DNA of 41,189 nucleotides. It comes from a virus. The position numbers and the translations under genes were made by a program. Each line of letters begins with the position of its first letter. Positions within the stretch are counted from its first letter, which is position 1. Below the pieces are notes generated by a model. It worked only from the letters and a program-made list of their open reading frames with translations. It was not told the origin of the DNA and ran no database searches. The stretch covers positions 1 to 41,189 of IMG/VR virus record IMGVR_UViG_3300021478_000065; one strand, 5' to 3'. This document shows positions 20,550-30,370 of this stretch, piece by piece.

Positions 20550-22727
20550 TTAAGTCTCCCATCCCATGATGGTCAGCATGAAGTCGGCGAATGTGGTGTC
20601 TGGCGTCGCCGGCCCGCGGATGCGGATGATGTCGCCCTGCGCGAAAGTGATTGCCGCCTGGACCGAGAAGCTTCCGAGCACCGCGCCGGCCGCAAAGGTG
20701 ATCGTCGCGATGTTCGTGAACGTCGTCGGCGTGGCCGAGAGCGCTTTTGAAAGCTGAATGACGGTCGAGGCCGTCGCGGCGGTCCCGCCGGCCGCTTCGC
20801 TGACATGGCCGAGGTACGTCCCGAAGTTCGCCGGGATCGTGACGGCTTTCGAGAAGCGGTGAAATAGGAGGTTCTGGCTCGGCGACATCGTGCCGGGTAC
20901 ATAGGAGCCGAGGTGATACCGCGGCCGGACGTTCTCGAAGCGCCCCGAGCTGGTGTTGTAAGCAAGCGTGTCCTGCGCGGCCGGCGAGGTGATGTTGAGG
21001 AGCGCGCCGGCGTTGGTCGTCCACGTCGGGTCGGCGGTGCCGCCTTGGGTCGTGAGCACTTGGCCGGCGGTTCCCGGCGCGAGGGCGACCCAGCCCGAGT
21101 TGGTGCGATAGATCACCGAGCCGCGTGACGAGGACAGGATCGCGTCGAATATGGCCGAGAGCGTGTTGCCGCTCGCGACGGCAGTGTGCCCGGTGATGTT
21201 GGAAATGATTTGCCCGTTGCCGATGCTGCCGCCGCTCGTCGGCGCGTTCTGCCACGACGGGTCAGCCGCGCTGCCACCCGTGGTCAATATCTGGCCGGAT
21301 GTCCCTGGCACCAAAGCCGTCCAGCCCGAGGCGCCACGGTAGAGCACGTCCCCGCGCGCGCTGCCGAAGACGCTATCGAGGAGCAACGATACCGTCGTCG
21401 GGATCGGCGCCGCTGATGACCCGCTGGTGTTCGCCAGGACGTCGCCGTTGGCGATCGCCGCGAGCGCCAGCGTGCCCGTCGAGGTTATCGGCCCGCCGGT
21501 CAGTCCCGTACCACTGGCTACCGATAGCACCGTACCGGCACCGGGCGGCGCGTCCCACATCAGGTCGGCGCCGCTGCCTTGGGTTTTCAGGTAATAGCCG
21601 CTCGTGCCGGGATTGAGCGATACCCAGCCGGCGATGGTGCGCGTCAGGAGCGTGCCGCGCGATGAACTGAGCACGTGGTCGAGGTATGCGCTCAACGTGA
21701 CACCGGCCGGCGGCCCAGCGCTGCCGCTGATATCGGCGAGGAGCTGCCCGTCCGAGACGTTCGCCAGCGACACCGTGCCGGTGGATGTGATCGGGGCGCC
21801 GCCGGTCGAGATGCCGGGGCCTGCGGTGATCGACACCACGCCCGCGCCGGGTGATGTCGTCCATGCCGGATCGACGCCCGCGCCACCGGACTGAAGGATG
21901 GAGCCCGCGACGCCCGGCGGCAGAACCTGCCAACCAGCGCCGCTGCGGTAAATCATGTTGCCGACGACGGTAGAGCCGAGCGCGGCGTCGAGGTAATCGC
22001 TTAGTGTTGCCGGTAGGGCCGGGGCTGAAAACGCATTGATATTGCAGATCATTGTGTACGGCGTCACCGGAGGCGTGCCGCCGGCCAGCGACGAGTCGAC
22101 ATAGCCTTTCGTGGCTACATCGTTCGGCCCGAGCGGCGGACTCATTCCGGTGATTGCGCCGCCGGTTATCGCAACAAGGCTCGCGGGCTGAAAGGCCATA
22201 CTGCCGAGCGGGTTGTTTTCCCACTTCTGGTCGACCGACCGATAAATTAGACCATCGCCGTCTTGCGGATCGATGATCTGAACATCCGGCATCTTCGACA
22301 GCGCGACATCCACGCTACCAAACAATTGGACCAAGGTCGCATTGAAATCGGTATCGACGACCTCTGGGTCAAACTCGCTACCGGAAGTGTAGCCGTATGG
22401 CGACTGCACCATGAAAATGCCGACATCCGTCACCGTGAAAACGTCGAGCTGCGCGTAGGGCGTGGTTTCGGTCCACTCACCGCGCCACCGGAATGTCAGC
22501 ACCGGCAGCGTGAACGGTCCCATCACCTGACCATCGTTCAGGACGATGGTCATCTGTGTGCCGGAAACACTGATGGCACCAATGCCGTTAGCTTCCGGCG
22601 GATCGTTGATGAGGTCGTTGATCGCTAGGGCGAGCGACCAGAAATTATTGTCTACTTCGCTCGCCTGAAGGTTCGCGCCTTTGCCCGGCCCCCACGCCCC
22701 GATAGTGCGATAGGTGATATCGGTCAT
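20550..22727 (-). CDS. Long tail-fibre protein with internal repeats
   Basis: 725 residues from ATG 22727, which overlaps the previous stop as ATGA. An N-terminal attachment part (TYRTIGAWGPGKGANLQASEVDNNFWSLALAIND) and a conserved fibre segment (LTFRWRGEWTETTPYAQLDVFTV) lead to about 1 kb of repeats. Four units begin at about residues 241, 344, 444 and 521. Each has the pattern TLSAYLD.VLSSSRG..LYR...GW..L.PGTSG..L.T.G..ADP.W followed by a variable loop. The C-terminal part returns to a beta-sandwich (SYVPGTMSPSQNLLFHRFSKAVTIPANFG). One repeat unit also occurs in the collagen-like protein at 23862-25064. Confidence 0.8.
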   Translation of the reverse strand: MTDITYRTIGAWGPGKGANLQASEVDNNFWSLALAINDLINDPPEANGIGAISVSGTQMTIVLNDGQVMGPFTLPVLTFRWRGEWTETTPYAQLDVFTVTDVGIFMVQSPYGYTSGSEFDPEVVDTDFNATLVQLFGSVDVALSKMPDVQIIDPQDGDGLIYRSVDQKWENNPLGSMAFQPASLVAITGGAITGMSPPLGPNDVATKGYVDSSLAGGTPPVTPYTMICNINAFSAPALPATLSDYLDAALGSTVVGNMIYRSGAGWQVLPPGVAGSILQSGGAGVDPAWTTSPGAGVVSITAGPGISTGGAPITSTGTVSLANVSDGQLLADISGSAGPPAGVTLSAYLDHVLSSSRGTLLTRTIAGWVSLNPGTSGYYLKTQGSGADLMWDAPPGAGTVLSVASGTGLTGGPITSTGTLALAAIANGDVLANTSGSSAAPIPTTVSLLLDSVFGSARGDVLYRGASGWTALVPGTSGQILTTGGSAADPSWQNAPTSGGSIGNGQIISNITGHTAVASGNTLSAIFDAILSSSRGSVIYRTNSGWVALAPGTAGQVLTTQGGTADPTWTTNAGALLNITSPAAQDTLAYNTSSGRFENVRPRYHLGSYVPGTMSPSQNLLFHRFSKAVTIPANFGTYLGHVSEAAGGTAATASTVIQLSKALSATPTTFTNIATITFAAGAVLGSFSVQAAITFAQGDIIRIRGPATPDTTFADFMLTIMGWET
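20996..22007 (-). repeat. Four diverged repeats in the tail fibre
   Basis: Encoded units of about 80 to 100 residues share YLD.VL.SSRG, GW..L.PGTSG and ADP.W. Base-level similarity is low, so these are old or selected repeats. A fifth unit lies in the neighbouring collagen-like gene near 24270-24430. Confidence 0.8.
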
Positions 22728-23404
22728 GGCAGAAATATGGACCCCGGTTCCGGCGGTCCGATACGCACAATCGCCCATCTAGGGTCTGTTTGTGGAAAGC
22801 CAGCCGGCTGCTCAGGAAGGAAGTCCGTCTGATCTGGGCAAATCGCCTGCACCTGAATGAAAGCGATACCCGATGGTCCCCTGCAGGAATGTGCGCCCGA
22901 TACCATAAAGAGTGCACCGGGCGGAGCTGTAACAGTTATGGTATCGAAGCTCGGGCCGCCGTCTACAACCTGATCTGGCGGCACAGTGCAGGGATCAAAG
23001 CTCAGTACGTCCGGGTTGGTCCATACCCTCAGCTTGAAAGCGAAGTCTATCGAGTCAACAAAGGCTCGATACGGAATCGTCGTGACGGTGATAATGAATT
23101 CTTTAGGTAAATACCAGAGGTACGGCGTCACAAACCATTCGACGCCTCCTGCGGTGCCGACCTGTAATGGCATATGTACCCATATTAGATCGCCTTCCTC
23201 ACTTAGCGTAAGCATCCACATACCCCAAGGCTGAGGGGAATAAAGGCCGGCACTATAAATCACGGTATCGTGCCAAAAATAAGCGCCGCAGGCTCCCCAG
23301 TCCTTCCCTGGTGGAAAGGGGACAGGTAGCGGCGGCGTCGGCTCCTTTTTCGGCAAAACGATCTCGCGAACGAGATCGGTCGGGAATTCGACGTAATCGA
23401 CCAT
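22724..23404 (-). CDS. Tail protein, unknown function
   Basis: 226 residues from ATG 23404, which shares one base with the previous stop. Acidic and beta-rich, with many aromatic residues (YFWHDTVIYSAGLYSPQPWGMWML; VEWFVTPYLWYLPKEFIITVTTIPY). Two cysteine pairs (DPCTVPP, SCRG, ICPDQ) may form bonds in the virion. It lies between two tail genes and overlaps both neighbours, so it is probably part of the tail tip or fibre. No family recognised. Confidence 0.65.
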   Translation of the reverse strand: MVDYVEFPTDLVREIVLPKKEPTPPLPVPFPPGKDWGACGAYFWHDTVIYSAGLYSPQPWGMWMLTLSEEGDLIWVHMPLQVGTAGGVEWFVTPYLWYLPKEFIITVTTIPYRAFVDSIDFAFKLRVWTNPDVLSFDPCTVPPDQVVDGGPSFDTITVTAPPGALFMVSGAHSCRGPSGIAFIQVQAICPDQTDFLPEQPAGFPQTDPRWAIVRIGPPEPGSIFLP

Positions 23405-23862
23405 CACGCGCCCGTCGTGTTGTTGTTCAGCTTCCAACTGACACCGCACTGATCGGCCGCATCGACCGTGCCGACCCAGCCGAGATCAATGCTGGTATCG
23501 CCGGTATCGTCGAGGCCGAATTCGGCGCCAAGGTACTGGTCGAGCGGGCTGTCGCATGGGTGGCTGCTATCGTTTGATTTCTTCTTGAGCTTCAGTTGAT
23601 TGGAGCGGAAGACCTCCATATGACCCACGTCGACTTGCTGTTGCGTGATGGGGATTTGGACGGTTTCGCCTTGCCGCTCCAATTCCTCCAATTGCTCGGA
23701 GCAGCACACGACGTTAAAGCCTTTGTTGGCTTGCGGAATGGCGCTGTTCTTTGCGCCCCAGGTGATTGTCGCGCGCTGAGTCGACGAGCCCGGCGTCGAC
23801 GGGATGATGATCTTCCCTTGGCTGTTCGGCGTCTGGTAGGGCCGGACGGCATATTCGAGCAT
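23404..23862 (-). CDS. Tail protein, unknown function
   Basis: 152 residues: [54 protein letters not shown], then EQLEELERQGETVQIPI and a C-terminal acidic stretch. The start ATG 23862 overlaps the previous TAA by one base. Beta-rich, with a KLKKKSND basic patch; no catalytic site. Probably a minor tail component. Confidence 0.65.
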   Translation of the reverse strand: MLEYAVRPYQTPNSQGKIIIPSTPGSSTQRATITWGAKNSAIPQANKGFNVVCCSEQLEELERQGETVQIPITQQQVDVGHMEVFRSNQLKLKKKSNDSSHPCDSPLDQYLGAEFGLDDTGDTSIDLGWVGTVDAADQCGVSWKLNNNTTGA

Positions 23863-25064
23863 TACGCGACTCCTGCGGCCGAAAGCTGGTTGCCGGTCAG
23901 GGAAAGGACGGCCGCGCCTCCCGGCGCGGTCATCAGGATGTCAATCCAATAGGGCGTGCCTCGTGTTAGCCCGAGGGCGAGCGCACTGAGGTTGTATCCG
24001 GCGCGAGGGCTTCCGGCGGTTGGCATCGATCCGCCGACCAGCGTTGCGCCGGCCGGAAGCGCCGCTCCGTTCGCTGGTGGCGTTCCGGTCCCGATAGCAA
24101 TACGGATCGTCCCGCCCGCCGAGCCGGCGCTCATCCCCGCGATGCCATAGACGTTGATTGCAAGGTTCCCAGACCCGACAAGCGTGATCTGCGCATTGAA
24201 GCCGCACATAACGCCCGTGGTGCTATTCGTGCCGGCCGGGTCGGGCGTGATCGCTTGGCTCAGCGTCGCGCTCGTGATCCATGACGGATCGGCATTCGCC
24301 CCGTTGCTGATGAGCCGTTGCCCAGCCGTCCCGGGTGGCAGCGCGGCCCATCCGGCGGCCCCGCGATAGAGCATCGCGCCGCGCGTGTTGCCAAATACCT
24401 TGTCCAGCAACGCCGTAACCGCCGTCGGCACGGCCGGCGCGGGAGCGCCGCTGACGTTCGCCAGCACGTTGCCATCGGCGGCGTTGGCAAAGAGCAGCGT
24501 CGAGGGCGTGGTGCCGGCGTTGAGCGTAAGACCCGCGCCAACTTGCCAGTTCGGCCCCTGCGGCCCGGTCGCTCCCGTTGCGCCGGTTGGCCCCTGCGCG
24601 CCTGTCGCGCCTTTCGGCCCCGCCGCGCCGATCGGTCCCTGTTGCCCCATCGGACCCATCTGGCCTTGCGGCCCGGTTGCGCCGGTCTGGCCTGCCGCGC
24701 CGGCAGGTCCTTGAATGCCGGGTGCGCCCGATGGACCGGGATTGCCCTGCACGCCCTGCGCACCGGCCGGCCCCTGCACGCCGGCCGGTCCAGCCGGCCC
24801 AATCGGTCCGGTTGCGCCTGCCGGCCCCGGTGCCACCATGCGATCGACGTACTGTTTGCTTGCCGCCTCGCGCGCCGCGCCAGGGTCGTTGTTCAACATT
24901 AGCGAGCCGACCATCTGCCCGCCGGAAAGCGGCATGAACGGCGCGCCTTCGGTATCTGCCTGAAGCGCGGTGATCTCCGACGCGGCCGTCGCGAAGTTGT
25001 CCCGCACGCCCTGCGTCGTCGGCTGGCCTTCGGGCGGCTGCGTAGGGTCGATCTGGCTAGGCAC
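23862..25064 (-). CDS. Collagen-like tail-fibre protein
   Basis: 400 residues from GTG 25064, overlapping the previous gene by eight bases. Residues 80-170 are a pure G-X-Y collagen repeat of about 30 triplets ([18 protein letters not shown] and so on), which forms a triple helix in phage fibres. The start ([28 protein letters not shown]) is a fibre N-terminus, and a unit like those of the long fibre at 20550 follows the collagen part ([44 protein letters not shown]). The C-terminal 110 residues form a beta domain. Likely trimeric fibre. Confidence 0.85.
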   Translation of the reverse strand: MPSQIDPTQPPEGQPTTQGVRDNFATAASEITALQADTEGAPFMPLSGGQMVGSLMLNNDPGAAREAASKQYVDRMVAPGPAGATGPIGPAGPAGVQGPAGAQGVQGNPGPSGAPGIQGPAGAAGQTGATGPQGQMGPMGQQGPIGAAGPKGATGAQGPTGATGATGPQGPNWQVGAGLTLNAGTTPSTLLFANAADGNVLANVSGAPAPAVPTAVTALLDKVFGNTRGAMLYRGAAGWAALPPGTAGQRLISNGANADPSWITSATLSQAITPDPAGTNSTTGVMCGFNAQITLVGSGNLAINVYGIAGMSAGSAGGTIRIAIGTGTPPANGAALPAGATLVGGSMPTAGSPRAGYNLSALALGLTRGTPYWIDILMTAPGGAAVLSLTGNQLSAAGVA

Positions 25065-27945
25065 TTGGCTGATCCCAAACGGTGCCGCCGCCGTCCCACA
25101 TGGAACCGCCGGACCCGCGGTCCCACTCGGCCATCATCTCGTCATCGGCTGCGCCGAGGTCGATGGTCTTCGGCAATGCCAGAGGCGAGACGGCCGGGAA
25201 AAACGACGTATGAAACTCGGCACCCTGCACCGGCTTCAGGTCGAGCGTGACCTGTGTGCTGAGGTTCCGGACGACGCTCGACGGGTCGCCGTATCCGACC
25301 GTCTGCTGATAGGGGCCAAGGTGCTCAAGCTGGGTCAGCAGGCCGTTCAGCACAGTACAGAGGTTAACCGCACTGCGGACGGTGAGGTTCTTCAGTTGCA
25401 GCCCATCATCATCGATCGCGAACTCATCGAGACCTTGATAAGCGAGCTCGTTGTCGAGGAGCATCGTTTGCCCGCCGGCAATGACTTGGTAGCCGTCCAC
25501 GTAGCCGTCATCGACGTAAGCGTTGACGCCCTCGACGGCGGTCGAGGGGTTGCCGGCGCCGATCGAGCAACCGATGGTGAACTCCCCGAGCATCCGGCCC
25601 GCGGCGACGGTGAGGCGGTAGGACTTAACCTTGCCGGTTGCGCTACCGCCGGGAAGCCGGCGATCGAAAAGCGTCACCGAGTTGCGAAGGCCGATCCCAA
25701 GCGCGGCGCGCCACGGCACTGCGAAGGTGATGTCGACCGCTCGCGCCCGTGCGCGGAGCTTGGCCCGCGCGGCGAGAAGCAAATATTCGAATGAGCGAGC
25801 GCCCCGATCGGTCTGGAAATATGACCTATAGGATAGGTCGCCGATCGGCAGCTCGCCGCCGGGGTCAACGCCTTGCCCGACATATTCGGAGGTCATTTCT
25901 ACCGACTCGCGATCGTTCTCAGCGCTATCGGAAAGCAAGCGCTGCACGTCGGCCATCAATACGCCGGTTATGGTTTCGGTGCGCTTCCGGTCGGCCTCGT
26001 ATCTCAGCACCATCCTGACTTTGTAGATGTTGAGCGGGAAGCCGTAGACATACGTGCTGTACTGTCCCGTCAGCATCGCCGCATCGTTTGCGGAGCCATC
26101 CGGATTCGTCTGCACCGTTGGGCTTTGGGCGGAAACGGTGACGTTATAAGTCTTCGACTTGAGCCACCCGATCGGCCAAACCGCATTCCAAATATAACAG
26201 AGCGGATAGCCTGAGCCGTCATTGTAGCTCGACAAGCTCCACCCGCCGCCGATGCTGGTGCCCGGCTTCGGCCAATCCTGCAACAACCCGTCGCCGCACA
26301 GGACGGAAATGAGGCCGCCGCCACCGGGGCCGCTCGGGCCGCTCGGAGACGGAAAGGCATCTTTCCACGGTGAATTTTGATCGTGAAACGCTTGCACAAT
26401 TTTCTGGGTGACGTCGAGCAGCCCATCCGCTTGTTGCTGCCACGTCACGGTCGCGGAGAACGTCACGGCGACGAGCGGCGGTTGCCCGTAGGTGACGGTG
26501 AAATTGTCGTAGAGCGCTGTTTCCTCGTCGACGCTGACCGTCCCGTCCTCGCCTTGCAACAAGTCGCTGACGGTGACGCCGAGCGAGGTCCGTTCGATGT
26601 GCCAAAGCGAGGAATATGTTTCCAATACTGTGTCGACATTGACATTCGCGGCCAGCCAGACCGGATCGTAATAGGGCAGGACCGACAGCGAATTAGCCAG
26701 CGCGAGCTTTTGCGCCCCGAAATCATCCGGCCTTGCGAGGAATTCCAACTGCACGATCTCGTCGGCTTGGAGCTTTGGCACGCCAACCAGCCGGCCGTTA
26801 AAGAGCGGCACGAGATCGGGCGTCGCCGTTCCGTCAGGTGTCCAGGCTTGGTCCCACGATAGCCAGCACCAGAGATTGCGACCGATGGCCAGCAGACCGA
26901 GCGCAGCATTGGTCGGCTTCAGCCTGACGCTCAGCGTCGCGAACGATCCCTCTTCGTGGCTGATCTCGATATCGAGCACGTCGGCATCGAAGCGGTCATG
27001 AACGCTCGGATCGAAGGCCGAATCGGGCGTGCGCGGCCCGGTGATCGTCAGGATGGCATTGAGTTGATAGTTCGTCGCAGGTTGATCGATCTCGATTTCG
27101 TTGCCGCCGCTCGGCGCAACAAACGTGGTCCCGAGTTGAATACCGTTGCCGGTGATGTTGTACCTAAGGCCGGTTTGCAGGCCCGCGAGCACGCCTGTCG
27201 GGATGCTGGTAATGCTGTACCAGTCGCCATCCGGCATTCCGGTGATGACGACGGGGAACTGGCCGGTTGCCGTGGCGAACGCCTGCTTTTCTATAACGTG
27301 ATACTGGGTTGCCGTGATCGTGCCGCCGAGCGGATCGGTTGTGATGGTGACATCATTATCGGCGACCATGTATCGCATATGCGCCGAGCCGCTCGTGCCG
27401 TCGTATGCGAAGAAAGCGGACCCCGTCAGCAGGAGATTTGTGACGCTGCTGGTTATGCCGCTACCGCCGCCGCCGCTCTCAAAGCTCGTTTGGGTGATGG
27501 TCTGAAAGACTTGGGCGATGCCGGTTCCGCGGATGCCGTACACTCCGGGCGGGAGATCGACATCGCTGAACACCGCAACATCGCTGCCGGCCAGTAGCGT
27601 CGCCGGGACTTCCCCAATGGGAATAGAATTAGTGGTGTTGAATTGAACGCTTCGCGCAACGCCGGTCGGCGGTTGGGTCAGGTTCAGTGATCCCGGCGCC
27701 CCGCTCAGGACGCTCGTGTCATAGATAAAATATGTGTTGCCGAGGATGCCCGCCCCTTCGAGCTGATAAAGCGCGCCCTCTTCAAGCCCAGTCACGCTAG
27801 AGAGGTTGACGACCTGACGCCCGTCCGTGTCGCCGACGAAGGCAAAGCTGCCGATATTGCCGCCGTGGGTGTTGCCATTGGTGACGACGACGACCTGTTC
27901 CTGTATCGCGCCGCCGGTCCACGCGAAATAAAACGGCCCGGCCAC
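25057..27945 (-). CDS. Large tail-tip (central hub) protein
   Basis: 962 residues from a GTG at 27945, directly after the preceding TAG. Size, place after the tape measure and the order of domains fit a siphovirus tail-tip protein. Residues 320-430 (FDPSVHDRFDADVLDIEISHEEGSFATLSVRLKPTNAALGLLAIGRNLWCWL) resemble the hub domain of baseplate proteins. The C-terminal half carries the likely receptor-side domain (SYRSYFQTDRGARSFEYLLLAARAKLRARAR; LGEFTIGCSIGAG). The N-terminal 300 are beta repeats. The exact homologue cannot be named. Confidence 0.75.
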   Translation of the reverse strand: MAGPFYFAWTGGAIQEQVVVVTNGNTHGGNIGSFAFVGDTDGRQVVNLSSVTGLEEGALYQLEGAGILGNTYFIYDTSVLSGAPGSLNLTQPPTGVARSVQFNTTNSIPIGEVPATLLAGSDVAVFSDVDLPPGVYGIRGTGIAQVFQTITQTSFESGGGGSGITSSVTNLLLTGSAFFAYDGTSGSAHMRYMVADNDVTITTDPLGGTITATQYHVIEKQAFATATGQFPVVITGMPDGDWYSITSIPTGVLAGLQTGLRYNITGNGIQLGTTFVAPSGGNEIEIDQPATNYQLNAILTITGPRTPDSAFDPSVHDRFDADVLDIEISHEEGSFATLSVRLKPTNAALGLLAIGRNLWCWLSWDQAWTPDGTATPDLVPLFNGRLVGVPKLQADEIVQLEFLARPDDFGAQKLALANSLSVLPYYDPVWLAANVNVDTVLETYSSLWHIERTSLGVTVSDLLQGEDGTVSVDEETALYDNFTVTYGQPPLVAVTFSATVTWQQQADGLLDVTQKIVQAFHDQNSPWKDAFPSPSGPSGPGGGGLISVLCGDGLLQDWPKPGTSIGGGWSLSSYNDGSGYPLCYIWNAVWPIGWLKSKTYNVTVSAQSPTVQTNPDGSANDAAMLTGQYSTYVYGFPLNIYKVRMVLRYEADRKRTETITGVLMADVQRLLSDSAENDRESVEMTSEYVGQGVDPGGELPIGDLSYRSYFQTDRGARSFEYLLLAARAKLRARARAVDITFAVPWRAALGIGLRNSVTLFDRRLPGGSATGKVKSYRLTVAAGRMLGEFTIGCSIGAGNPSTAVEGVNAYVDDGYVDGYQVIAGGQTMLLDNELAYQGLDEFAIDDDGLQLKNLTVRSAVNLCTVLNGLLTQLEHLGPYQQTVGYGDPSSVVRNLSTQVTLDLKPVQGAEFHTSFFPAVSPLALPKTIDLGAADDEMMAEWDRGSGGSMWDGGGTVWDQPSA

Positions 27946-28416
27946 CTAGATTTCCTCCAGCACCAGCGACCACGTTACGTCAGCCGCCCATTCCTGCCGG
28001 TCGATTTGCATGCTGACAATGAGCATCTGAAACTGCGGGCAATAATAGGTGTAGTTGCCTTCGATATGCTGGCTGCCGGAGACCGGGGTCCTTCCGGGCA
28101 CCCCGCTCGCGGTGAGATAGGCTAGCTCGACGTGGCAGTTCACCGTGACCTGCATCCCGACCCACAGGCCGTCGAGTGCGGGCGGCGCCACGTCCTCGCC
28201 GCTGATTTCCAGTTTGTATTTGCGCATCTGGGGCGCCGAGATATCGACGAGCGTCCCGTTGACCGTGCGCGCCAGCTTGTCGTTGCCCTGCGCGAGATCG
28301 ATCGGGCTCAGCGTTCCCCGCAGAGCGCGCGCCGAATATGGATTGACGCCGGGATGTCCCGTCGCCCCGTCGTCGACGATATCCAGCACGGTCGAGAAGG
28401 TCGCCGGCAGCGGCAT
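27946..28416 (-). CDS. Tail protein after the tape measure, unknown function
   Basis: 156 residues from ATG 28416, which is four bases after the tape-measure stop. Beta-rich (TVNGTLVDISAPQMRKYKLEISGEDVAPPALDGLWVGMQVTVNCHVELAYL). A role as distal tail or small tail-tip protein is likely by position. No family recognised. Confidence 0.7.
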   Translation of the reverse strand: MPLPATFSTVLDIVDDGATGHPGVNPYSARALRGTLSPIDLAQGNDKLARTVNGTLVDISAPQMRKYKLEISGEDVAPPALDGLWVGMQVTVNCHVELAYLTASGVPGRTPVSGSQHIEGNYTYYCPQFQMLIVSMQIDRQEWAADVTWSLVLEEI

Positions 28417-28420
28417 CGAC

Positions 28421-30217
28421 TTATGCGCCCGGCCTGCCGCCGTACCAGCTTGGTTTGACACCGGCCGAGCGCATCTGTTGGCGCCGCGCCGCGACCACGA
28501 GAGCGCTTGCAACGCCCTCTGTCGCGCTCGTCGCGAACGACTGCCCGTCGAGGTGAAGGTGGACGGGCGTCCCGCCAGCGGCGGACGGCACGAGGCCGCC
28601 CGCGGCAAAGCGCAGCGGCTGCGGGCTGACAAAACCGCCGTCGGCATACCCGTTGAGGCCCGAGAGGAAGCTGGCCCCGAGGCGGCGCACGGCCCGGGAA
28701 TTGATCACAAACTCGCCGGCCGAAAGCCGCGCCAGGATGCTGTCGCTGGTGCCAGTGCCGGGACCGCGCACATAGCCGCCAGTGGCGAGCCCTGGAACCG
28801 CTCCTTGCTGAGCGCCGGCGGCAATCGCAGCCCCAGCACCAGCGGCGGCACCTTTTATTCCTTGCCAAATCGATCCAATTGCGGCCGCGGCGGCGCTTGC
28901 TGCGCTGACAATGCCATCACAGAACGAAGTCCAGGCACCCGTCAGGCCAGAAACAAAGTTGTTCCAGTCCTGCATCACCGGGTCGATGAAATTTTTGTGA
29001 ATGTTCGCAGGTATCTTGCCGGCTTCGTCACTGATGCTCGTCCACAGCTCGGTGAATTTTTCCTTCCACGGCGCCTCGAAGAAATGCGTAAGCGCGGTCG
29101 TGATGGCGATATCCGCCTCATTAAACGCTTGGACAAATGGCGCCGTCGTCTCCTCGCGGATGGTCTTAAGCTTGCCCTGAGCCGCCGCCAATCTTTCCAA
29201 CTGTGCGGAGGCCGCGTTCAAGGGCCCCTGGATCCTCTTAATTATTTTTTCCATCTCCTCCATATCGTTGACAATTTCGCCCAGCTCCTTACCCGAGACA
29301 CCGAACTTAGCTTTTGCAAAAATGTTAAAATCCAGCGAGTTCATGGTCTTCTGTAATTCCAAGACACGCGTTTGCAGCGCTCGCGCCGCTTTCTCAATCC
29401 CCTCCGCGGTCTTTGGAAATTTGCTTAGATCGAGATCTTCGAGCGCCTTGGTCGGATCGGTGAGCCCCGGCACGCCGCCGCGTCCGACTTGCACCATGCG
29501 TCCGCCCGCGCCCTGAGCGCCGGGGAAAACCACTCTGCCGGGTGTCGGCGTCTCTAAGGTTCCGCCGCGGAGCACAGTGGGAAGGCCGACGCCGCCGACA
29601 ACCGGCGCCGCGAATTTGTTGCGGTTTTCTTCGATGGCTTTGCCAAAGCCCTGCATCACTTTGGTTGCCGCGTCGACGTCGTGACCAGCTTCCTGTGCGG
29701 CTTCTTGCACCGCTTTCAAGGCAACCGGCCGCACGCCGATCTCGCCGGCTGCTTTCTTCAGCTCGGCCAGCGCTTTATTCGCCTCAACGACCGTGTCTTT
29801 CAGGATTTCAAAACCCTTGAAGGCGGCGATGGCGGCCACGCCACCACCAAAGCCGCCCAGGACGCGCCCGAATATTGCAGCGGAGTTTTCCACCGATGCG
29901 TTGAGGCTGCCGAATTCTCGAATCAGCCGAGCTATCGGGCGGTTCCCATGCGCCAGATGCAGGAGGCTTTCGCCGAGGCCCTCGACCTCCTCTCGGGTCC
30001 GGCGCGTTTCTTTGCGCAGATCGCCCGTTTCCTTCTCAAGCCGCTGGACCTCGGCGACAGCTTTGGTCAGCTTGGTTGTATCCCCGGTCTTCGCTGCCTC
30101 CTCGCGAAATAACCTGACCTCCTTTCTGGCCGCGGTTAGTTTCCCGCTCAGCAATTCGATTTCGACGCGCGCCTTTGTGCTGTCGGCGGTGATGCTGACA
30201 TTGAGATTATCGGGCAC
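28421..30217 (-). CDS. Tail tape measure protein
   Basis: 598 residues, GTG start at 30217 placed after GGGAA and right behind the tail chaperone stop. The N-terminal 100 residues are coiled (LLSGKLTAARKEVRLFREEAAK, KLTKAVAEVQRLEKETGDLRKETRR). A transmembrane-like patch (about 128-145: GGFGGGVAAIAAFKGFEIL), a second coil, and a C-terminal alanine/glycine domain follow (ASAAAAAIGSIWQGIKGAAAGAGAAIAAGA; GYVRGPGTGTSDSILARLSAGEFVINSRAV, a usual tape-measure C-terminal motif). It sets tail length. At about 0.6 kb-residue size the tail would be short for a siphovirus. Confidence 0.9.
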   Translation of the reverse strand: MPDNLNVSITADSTKARVEIELLSGKLTAARKEVRLFREEAAKTGDTTKLTKAVAEVQRLEKETGDLRKETRRTREEVEGLGESLLHLAHGNRPIARLIREFGSLNASVENSAAIFGRVLGGFGGGVAAIAAFKGFEILKDTVVEANKALAELKKAAGEIGVRPVALKAVQEAAQEAGHDVDAATKVMQGFGKAIEENRNKFAAPVVGGVGLPTVLRGGTLETPTPGRVVFPGAQGAGGRMVQVGRGGVPGLTDPTKALEDLDLSKFPKTAEGIEKAARALQTRVLELQKTMNSLDFNIFAKAKFGVSGKELGEIVNDMEEMEKIIKRIQGPLNAASAQLERLAAAQGKLKTIREETTAPFVQAFNEADIAITTALTHFFEAPWKEKFTELWTSISDEAGKIPANIHKNFIDPVMQDWNNFVSGLTGAWTSFCDGIVSAASAAAAAIGSIWQGIKGAAAGAGAAIAAGAQQGAVPGLATGGYVRGPGTGTSDSILARLSAGEFVINSRAVRRLGASFLSGLNGYADGGFVSPQPLRFAAGGLVPSAAGGTPVHLHLDGQSFATSATEGVASALVVAARRQQMRSAGVKPSWYGGRPGA

Positions 30218-30370
30218 TTACTTTTCCCATTCCCGGAGCTGGGTGCGGATTGCTTTCTCGTCGCCCCTGGCGGCTAGCAAATTGGCTTGCAGTTCCTCGC
30301 CGAGTTCGCGGGCGCGGCGCTTTTGCGCGATAAAGACAAACGCCTGAAGCTGGATCGGCGTGTACTCCAT
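30218..30370 (-). CDS. Second tail assembly chaperone subunit (GpT-like)
   Basis: 50 residues: MEYTPIQLQAFVFIAQKRRARELGEELQANLLAARGDEKAIRTQLREWEK. It lies between the tail chaperone gene (shared TGATG) and the tape measure, where GpT-type subunits are found. No slippery heptamer is visible, so it is probably made by re-initiation rather than frameshifting. Confidence 0.7.
   Translation of the reverse strand: MEYTPIQLQAFVFIAQKRRARELGEELQANLLAARGDEKAIRTQLREWEK

Noticed and set aside
28145-29356. 403-codon rightward open frame across the tape measure and tail genes
   Set aside because: It lies wholly opposite two well-supported leftward genes, is arginine- and proline-rich in the way of GC-rich antisense frames, and has no ribosome site or domain.
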